NCBI GenBank assembly: GCA_949825065.1
Contig: OX463856.1
Span: 15,422,948-15,486,947 of the forward strand
Reading direction: 5' to 3'
DNA length: 64,000 nt
Origin: Odontocerum albicorne
Taxonomy: Eukaryota > Arthropoda > Insecta > Trichoptera > Odontoceridae
The notes under the pieces are model-generated. The model ran no database searches. It was not told where the DNA came from and worked only from the letters and a program-made list of their open reading frames with translations. Shown here in pieces: positions 57,421 through 64,000 of the stretch; position 1 is the first letter of the stretch; every line of letters starts with the position of its first letter. Both the position numbers and the translations under genes were made by a program.

Positions 57421-58029
57421 AAATCAGATTCAATTCACAACATTTATTATTAAAAGTTTTTTTGACCAATAACGTATTCAAAATTCTAATTTGAATATTA
57501 CTCTTGTCACCTTTTTTAATGATCGATAAAAGACCGTATATTGTGATAAAATAATAAGAAGAAAAAAAACGAGCCACGTTACACTTATTCAAGCCAGATA
57601 TATATACAACTCATTTGCTGTAGAAAGTGTCATCCTATTTCAATTTCTCAACCCTTCTAAACTCTAGAAAAAGTTTGTTAAATGCAAAAAAGCGAGCGCA
57701 ATCAAGATAACTTGGCCTATTTTGTCGACTTCCTTATACCAGGCTTAAAGATGTCTTGTTTTTATTAATTGAGTTTTTACATTTTTATCTAAACGGAAAT
57801 TCATAAGAGATGTTTTATCTTTACTATATGAAAGAGCATTTTGAGTAATTAACCGATTTCCACAGATAATAACCTGTTAGTACAGATATATGATATAAAC
57901 AGACAATTCTCATTTGCTAGTTGTAATATAATATACATAACTTTCACATGACAACATTTTAGTAATTTCCTTTACAACCTATGTAATGTTATTTATTCCC
58001 AATTGCCTTCCTAGTAACTGTGAAACAAC
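57421..58029. other. No gene recognised
   Basis: Nothing is supported in this interval. Confidence 0.4.
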
Positions 58030-58218
58030 GACCTCCGTGGCCTGGTGGTAAGACACTTGTCTGCCGATCCGGAGGTTGCGGGTTCGATCCCCGCTGGAAC
58101 CCAGATTTTTTTCAAAATAAGATTCCAGTCTGGTTTACACTTAGGGCCTAAAAAACATCTTTCTGATTGGTTGGAAGAGATTGCCACATGGCAATTAACT
58201 CACCAGGTTAAAAAAAAA
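58030..58218 (+). mobile_element. SINE A, best-preserved copy
   Basis: Head 58030-58102: A-box TGGCCTGGTGGTAAG and B-box GGTTCGATCCC (58081-58091) are close to the Pol III consensus. The would-be acceptor strands (GACCTCC and the 3' side CTGGAACCC) do not pair, so it is not a tRNA gene. The body continues ATTCCAGTCTGGTTTACACT, TTGGTTGGAAGAGATTGCCA and ATGGCAATTAACTCACCAGG. The body would depend on a LINE for movement; the partner is not identified. Confidence 0.92.
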
Positions 58219-58465
58219 CATGAGATCTATCCCTGAATTATTTCAAACTCCTCAATCCAGTCAGAAATGAGGAGGATAGCTACATCATTTTTCAAGTCAC
58301 TCCATCATTTCAGGCGTCAACCTCTATATCCATGGCTATCCATATTTCCGGTGAACATAAATTTCGACGCATTATCATTTTCTCTGTATACTGATAATAA
58401 TAATATTACTAAAAGGACACTTATTTAGTACCGTTTAGATTGGGCACTTTTTCTCATCTGCATAT
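58219..58465. other. Short spacer
   Basis: Nothing is recognised in this interval. Confidence 0.4.
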
Positions 58466-59011
58466 GTGTTAAAATCCTTTTTTTTTTTTTTTATTAAACA
58501 AGTAAATTATTATACAAACATTTGTCGAGGCTATACCTATGTACAAATTTATTACTTAACTAATCTTAATTATATGTTATAATTTATGAACTTATTTAAT
58601 CTTATTTTCCTACATATCATTTTATTTTATTTATTCAATCTTAATATATGAGATCTTAGAAATAATTAACACCTACATACTACTTATAACTAGATAACAA
58701 TTCTTACACTAATTATTCAGCAAAAACAAGTCCACTCGTTCAGGCTACTTGTATTCCATCACATTCACTCAGACCTTGGTCGTCCCAGCTAATACTGAAG
58801 GTGGACTAGTCAGGCAACAGATAATGCTTCGGGAGCTTGTGCTTATAACGGAAGGGTAGGTCGGATTTACTCTCGTAAGCCCCCAGGGCAGCGACTAAGG
58901 GATTTCTGTGATTTTGTTGGTTTTTATAGAACTTCACGGTCCAAGCGAGAATGTGGTGTTGTAGGGTTTCTTCTCGCTGTTCAGCGTGAAGTCGGGTAAG
59001 TGTTAAAATCC
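58466..59011 (-). mobile_element. Jockey-like LINE, 5'-truncated copy with target-site duplication
   Basis: Poly-T (58478-58492) and the next 500 bp match 4181-4700 with about a dozen differences by eye. They cover the 3' UTR and the ORF2 C-terminus to GAAGTCGGGTAA. GTGTTAAAATCC is present on both sides (58466-58477 and 59000-59011), a 12-bp target-site duplication. This shows target-primed insertion with early stop of reverse transcription. It is the clearest recent insertion in the window. Confidence 0.96.
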
Positions 59012-60281
59012 ATGTTTGGTAAGTAAACCGCTAAAAATTACCAATTCAAGACGAACAAAAAAAAAACTAGATTATTCCATATGTGATAGTAAAACGAGTA
59101 CATTTTGTTTTAGATTGATATGTACAGGTATATATAAGAATATCGAAAAGGGATGTTTTCAAGTGATCTCTGAAGCTGCATATCTATTGAATATTTTACA
59201 ATACGTATATCTAAACGATGTATCTTCAAACAAACCAATAATAAATTTTATGACAAAAAATAAAAAAACATGTATGTATTTCGAAATGATAATCTTGTCT
59301 CCGAAAGTTATTTTTTCAAGTGGGGATTCATTCAATCTGCCAAGCACATTCTGCAACTATTAATAACAAAGAAAAAAATGATTTATCTTTCAATTTAGTT
59401 ACCAACTTTTCTCATAATATATACTGGTCATATATTTACATCAACATAGTCTAGAACCATATAAAGGCTGCCGTAAGATTTTCACACTCGTTGGCACTAA
59501 ACGACGTCTAAAATAAGTAAGAGCGATAAACTTAAAATGGTAAAAGGCAATCTCTGCTTGAGCGTCGAAGTACATATTGCCTTTTAGCATTTCCAAGTCC
59601 AAGATCCATTAGCAGGTTAAAAATCAGAGATGTGCTGAACATTTTTGGCTTAATTAACAACAAATGAGATAAATATAATACGGTGATTTCCAAATTTGCA
59701 TTCAAACGATAAGAAAATTACTAAGCTTTAGTTCAAATCAATGTCCAATGCCGGTCCTGAAAGCTGGAGTTTAATAGGCACGATTCCCTTTTCTTGAGTA
59801 AATAAAGGAGTACCAATGTTTAAACATCGCTGAAAGGGTTCCTAAAAGGAGGGCGACGTATTATATAATCTGATGAGACTCATGAAACTCGTACCATCGC
59901 TCCCATCACACCTTTTAGCCTGAAATAACGGTTAATGGGAATGGAGGAGCGCTTAAATATTTATATATTTGTTGTTATTTCACTATGTGAGTTCGTTATT
60001 TTATGACAGAAGTAAATCTAAACAAATATAAATTTTAGCACTATAAACATTGTTTACATCATCGTGCAAGGCGCAAACTCGATTATCTCAGTTTACTTGA
60101 CTTTAAAGGAGAGTTTTCATTAAATGTACAATACATAGCTGTCGTATAAAACAAATGAATGTTGCAATAAATAAAAAGTTTTATTTTTGTAACATTAACG
60201 GTGGTTTTTTTAAAGATATGTGCCAGGTTGACCATAACTTACAATATAATAACAAAATACGGTTAGCTCTTCCAGCTCACC
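59012..60281. other. No gene recognised
   Basis: The longest reading is 115 codons (59016-59363), without motif and with AT-rich codon use typical of chance. Confidence 0.45.
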
Positions 60282-60430
60282 ATACAAGATTTGTGCAGAT
60301 TCATGCCAATTGCTGGGTGAACCAGGTGCATACTCGTAGCCGCGTGGTAACGCTCTGGACTTCCGTGCGGAAGATCACCGGTTCAATCCCCGCGCTGTGT
60401 TTCTTTCCACAAATGACACAGACGTTTTAC
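60282..60430 (+). mobile_element. SINE B (tRNA-derived), plus copy
   Basis: The leader ATACAAGATTTGTGCAGATT precedes A-box TAGCCGCGTGGTAACGC (60337) and B-box GGTTCAATCCCCGCGC (60380). CACAAATGACACAG follows. The tRNA-like core lacks pairing acceptor strands. A second copy lies inverted 315 bp away. Confidence 0.8.
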
Positions 60431-60744
60431 AGACAACAGAAATAACATTGCAAGTGTTCACCTAGTCGTTGTCGTTGATGCTGGGCCTCGCAGTTGAGGA
60501 TCCTCTCGCCATTTCAACTTCAATTCAATTGGAAAGCAAGGCTGTGCCGTGGAGTTTTTGTTTTTTTTATTTATTTCTCCTCTAAAGTGAGTGATCCGTT
60601 ATACACCAGCAAATTCACCATCTGCATGCATTTGATGTCACACGAGGTGGGACGATCGGAGCACGCCAGAAAGAGTTTTTTTCTATATTTTCCGAGAAAA
60701 TATATGACCAAAGTCATATGTATTCTAAAACTCCCGAATACAAG

Positions 60745-60898
60745 GCAGGAAAAATCCTGTGTCATTCGAGGGGAGTAGGACAGCGCAGGGTTCGAACCAA
60801 CGATCTTCCGCACATAAGTCCAGTGCGTTACCGCGTTAGCATCCACCTCGTTCACCCAGTAATTGGTATGAATCTGCATAACTCTTGTATGTTACGTT
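60745..60898 (-). mobile_element. SINE B, minus copy
   Basis: Reverse-complement landmarks: ACATACAAGAGTTATGCAGA, ACTGGGTGAACGAGGTG, GCGGTAACGCACTGGACTTA, GGTTCGAACCCTGCGC (B-box) and CGAATGACACAG. It is collinear with the plus copy over about 145 bp. Confidence 0.8.
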
Positions 60899-61659
60899 GA
60901 AAGAGATGGATGACCGTACGGCAATAAACTCGACATTTGTACGTTTAACAATAAAGTGTCTGACTAAATAAATAAATAACAATTTTTAGCATTGTTAAGT
61001 CTCACGGACAACTAATTTAATATGCTTAAAATAATAAAAGGTCCATATTACTTGACACACATTAAATTAATTAAATAAGGATGCTTTCCGAGTTAATCAT
61101 TTTTATATTTGTAAAATTCATTCCGACAAAAAGGGATACATCCTGTATGATATACTTTACATACAAAAATTTAAAATCTCGAATGAATCTGCGCCAAAAT
61201 TCTGTCGAGCTACTATAAGAAACCTGCAGGTGAAAAGTGTGGCCACGTGTCCATTTCATATTTATATCAAATTTTACAAAAGTAAGCCAACTTTTATAAA
61301 GGTTTACTTACCCGTTGGCAACACAATTTTAATAAAAATATACAAAGAATGATCTTGAAAAAAATATATAGTTAGAATATTTAATATAAATAAGTGTTTT
61401 ATTCCATGAATTATATTAATCCTCGAGACGTGCTACCACCTCTCATCTCGAGGATCTCGTTAAGCAGAATAAATCCAGTTTGTTTCGATATCAATTCGTA
61501 GGTATAATAAGTACGTTTGGTTTATTGACACGAAAGATTATTTAGAAAGGTGATATTTTTTGCATTCTTCACACACTTCCGATGAAATGTTAAACTAGTT
61601 TGACCTTATCAATGTAATTTTAACAAATCAGAATTATTACATCTGAAAGTTAAAGCCAA
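60899..61659. other. No gene recognised
   Basis: GACGGCAATAAACTCGACA-like sequence near 60920 resembles a SINE A 3' end. A 9-bp hairpin TCCTCGAGA...TCTCGAGGA sits near 61422-61456. Nothing else is supported. Confidence 0.4.
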
Positions 61660-62002
61660 AATCTTTGATAAATGTACATTATTTTTTCATCCATGTAGTT
61701 TTTCCTTTTGCCACACACCATTCAATATCTCGTTCCACCATTCCGTCACCTGAAAACGTATTTTCCAAAAATCTGAATTTTTCAACTCGTTATCTTTTAC
61801 GAGTATTTTTCACCCGAATGTCAGATTTAGTTTTCATTTCAACCTTTTTAGTTATCATTATTTGGGATATTACAATATTCATTCCCAGGTTTTTTCGTTC
61901 ACTTTTCGCATACATTTCATTTATCACACTCTGTAGTGAATTACCATTCTCCACTGTTATAAATTCCCATTATACTATCGTTTCATCAGCATGCAACAGT
62001 CC
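61660..62002 (-). mobile_element. LINE A fragment starting at the RT catalytic motif
   Basis: The minus strand reads LLHADETIV (62000-61975, the degenerate FADDT catalytic block), then SLQSVINEMYAKSERKNLGM, NIVI, KVEMKTKSDIRV, VEKFRFLENTFSGDGMVERD and IEWCVAKGKT (about 61710). This covers the palm from motif C through the 'YLGSxFxxDG...RDIExRV' block, more upstream than the other LINE A copies. Confidence 0.8.
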
Positions 62003-62077
62003 ACATACATTCGGTGTTTGTTGCTTTCTTACTGAAAGCATCAAGCACCGAATGTGACATACCTCATGACGACTAAG

Positions 62078-62215
62078 CAAAGCTTTGATCGAGAATAACC
62101 TGCGTTCTATGACACGAGATATTATTGAGATACTGAAAAATTCGAAAACCACCGTTCACCAGCATTTGGTGCAATTTCGCTTTTGAATTTGATATAAAAA
62201 TACGAAATAACTTAA
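62078..62215 (+). pseudogene. Mariner-like transposase HTH fossil 2
   Basis: KALIENNLRSMTRDIIEILK then NSKTTVHQHLVQFRF and a stop. This is the classic 'xALIExxPRxTTREIAExLxxSxxTVxxHLxxLG' second helix-turn-helix region of mariner transposases. The following DNA matches fossil 1 at 39.0-39.15 kb. It abuts a LINE A fragment. Confidence 0.8.
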
Positions 62216-62711
62216 AAGACAACCCCATACAATGGGTTAAAATCGTTTTCAGCCTGGTTACACGTTCCAACAACGATTAAAGTAATATCCCTTTTGGTTG
62301 CATTCGGAAGATTGAGGAAAGAAATATGTCCATTGCTCGTTCGGAAATCGCCGTGCAGTATTGACATTTTTGCAAATTTCGTTGCCCCTTTTGCGGTGAA
62401 ATTTGAATTTCCGCTCCGGATTTCGCTATCTGTGTAACAGTTATTTTATCACATTGTGAGGAGCTCTTCGCCTTGGATTTTCTCATTTTCATATCAATGG
62501 AGTATTTTCTTTTTTGTGTATATTAGATTAAAGCAAAGTGATAAAATAACATGAAGGGTAATTTTTTGTTTAGATAATAGATACCATATATTGCCTTATA
62601 TTTTTTTAATATGGATCTAAGAATTAAATAAATGCAACTACCTTTATCTCACTTAAATCAAGATTTATTGTACGAGTATAAAAGTTGATTTAATTATTTT
62701 TTGTGTTACTT
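62216..62711. other. No gene recognised
   Basis: Nothing is supported in this interval. Confidence 0.4.
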
Positions 62712-62860
62712 TTCAGAATGAACAATTCTATATCATAATGAAAGAAGGATCTCCGTGGTCTAGTAAGGAGAATTTTATTTGATACTTCTACATGTTATTT
62801 TAAAGAATAAACTTCGTATTTCATAATGAAATGACGATCTCCGTGGCTTAGTTTGTAAGA
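62712..62860. repeat. Imperfect direct duplication spanning a SINE A head edge
   Basis: TTCAGAATGAACAATTCTAT, ATCATAATGAAAGAAGGATC, TCCGTGGTCTAGT (62713-62765) is echoed at about 62800-62855 as AAGAATAAACTTCGTATTTC, ATAATGAAATGACGATCTCC, GTGGCTTAGT. The repeat includes the flank plus the first 25 bp of the SINE. Confidence 0.7.
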
Positions 62861-63010
62861 CGCCTGTCTACCCGGAGGCTGGAGTTTCGATTACCGTTGG
62901 AATCCAGGTTAAGTTATAAAAATATTATTTCTGTTCGGTTTTTACTTAAAGTGCCTTTGACATTTTCTTGTGATAAGCTCGCCAGGCTGGACTGTACACA
63001 AGAAAAGTGT
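62834..63010 (+). mobile_element. SINE A
   Basis: ACGATCTCCGTGGCTTAGTT, GTAAGACGCCTGTCTACCCG, GGAGTTTCGATTACCGTTGG (B-box mutated), TCTGTTCGGTTTTTACTTAA, GTGCC, and the end AGCTCGCCAGGCTGGACTGT. Collinear with 58.0 kb. Confidence 0.85.
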
Positions 63011-64000
63011 TATTTAATACACAGTTACTGATTTAACTTCATACATGAGGTTTTTTAATGAGATTTTAATGTAGCGATGATTGTATTTTTATCCTTTAAC
63101 TGCCGTATAATAAAAACACTTCCTAGGACTGTAATATTGAAAATTTTACATATTTTTATTATTCAAAAAAATTATTTTTAATAACAGATTGTTAAAATAT
63201 AAACATCATTTCTTAGTTTTTCAATGTTCCGTTACGCCAAGATCACTTTAATTTTTAATAAATCATACCAATTTTAAATAACACTGAATCACATTCAACG
63301 CTGACACACTACACTACTTATTTAAATAAATGTTGATATAAAAATATTGAACTTTCCAATTCTTGAACTTTCAATAGGACATACTTTAAAATATTAAGAA
63401 ACATTATAATTTTTATTGCGTGATATATTTAAACAAATAGGTCCACGCAAAGTGGAATATCACACTGTTTGTATCTGTAGTGGGTTTCTCGAATTTTTTT
63501 GTGATGAGAACACCCAACACATCTTTTCGAAGGATTTCAATTTGTATGTTATAAACCTGCTACAAAACTCCTGGAAAGAAACACCCTCAGTCAGTCGATA
63601 TGGTAACTCTGCATTGTGCTTTGAACTAGACACTTTTAGTTGAGCCTCGGTTTTGTGCTGATGAAAAACTTGCTGAATGATTTCTTATTGAAAATCTCCT
63701 ATAGAAGTTTACATCCTGGTTTTATCTTTATATAGTACATGATCATTCAATAGATTGAGACCTAATATACGGTAGAAAACTTTTTTGTACCATTTTATGG
63801 TTATTTTCGTAGAGTGAACAGAAGATAGCACCATAACGCTTTTATGAACAACTCCCATATTTCGAGTGCAATCTATTACATTGGCAGGTTTTTTTATGGG
63901 TTGCCATGTAGTTATATCTACTCAAAGACTTTCTTCCATCAAATTATCATGCAATGTGAACATACAATAATTGTCACTCTCCTCTTTTCTTTCCAAATTT
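63011..64000. other. No gene recognised
   Basis: A 75-codon plus ORF (63416-63643, including SGFLEFFCDENTQHIFSKDF) is not recognised and no splice context can be argued. The rest is AT-rich. Confidence 0.4.

Noticed and set aside
58030..58102. Possible tRNA gene with good A and B boxes
   Set aside because: The acceptor strands do not pair, and the same head recurs with a common body at 21.7, 36.4, 52.1 and 62.8 kb, so it is a SINE.
59016..59363. 115-codon plus-strand ORF as a possible gene
   Set aside because: Composition is lysine/phenylalanine/isoleucine-rich, as expected of random AT-rich DNA, and no domain is recognised.
60337..60400. Second possible tRNA gene
   Set aside because: No acceptor pairing. 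An inverted copy with the same leader and tail exists at 60.75-60.90 kb, so it is SINE B.
63416..63643. 75-codon ORF with a less random look as a possible exon
   Set aside because: No acceptor or donor site argument and no recognised homology. Left as unassigned DNA.

Overview
This is an AT-rich stretch of animal nuclear DNA in which I recognise no host protein-coding gene, rRNA or functional tRNA. Nearly everything identifiable is transposable-element material. It comprises fragments of several non-LTR retrotransposon families, mariner elements, tRNA-derived SINEs, non-autonomous inverted-repeat elements, and many short tandem duplications. My own calls sum to roughly 25 kb of the 64 kb. The rest is AT-rich DNA with only short stop-to-stop ORFs. 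The repeat style suggests an insect, most probably a moth or butterfly (Lepidoptera). The evidence is jockey-type LINEs, mariners with TA target sites, and many LINE 3' tails carrying a GGGGTAGGCAGAG-like box next to (TACA)n. The order-level call is inference, about 0.6.

Layout. 0-7.5 kb: a 46-bp minisatellite, LINE family A copies (family letters are mine), a palindromic foldback element, a Tigger-like MITE, and the best-preserved element of the window. That element is a 3.3-kb minus-strand jockey-like retrotransposon whose ORF2 has only two frameshifts. 7.5-14 kb: mostly unrecognised DNA with a 64-bp perfect duplication, a MITE with 40+ bp inverted ends, LINE relics, a SINE head and a minisatellite. 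14-24 kb: two copies of one mariner family (one holding a (TA)137 tract), LINE family B, a LINE D relic and a near-perfect hairpin. 24-32 kb: a deleted mariner of a second family with intact ends, a hierarchical tandem repeat, a LINE A copy split by a nested insertion, and a second LINE B copy. 32-48 kb: degenerate LINE relics, mariner helix-turn-helix fossils, two more foldback copies, SINEs and an RTE-like reverse transcriptase relic. 48-64 kb: short tandem repeats, LINE and SINE fragments, a foldback copy with a triplicated arm, and a 5'-truncated copy of the jockey element with a 12-bp target-site duplication.

No gene here forms a pathway. The relations that matter are element to element: shared families, nesting, and autonomous/non-autonomous pairs. 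The most distinctive item is the foldback family (four copies), whose arms carry a CTGATGA...stem...GAAA...CCGGT arrangement resembling a hammerhead-ribozyme core. I rate this as a hypothesis, not a discovery.
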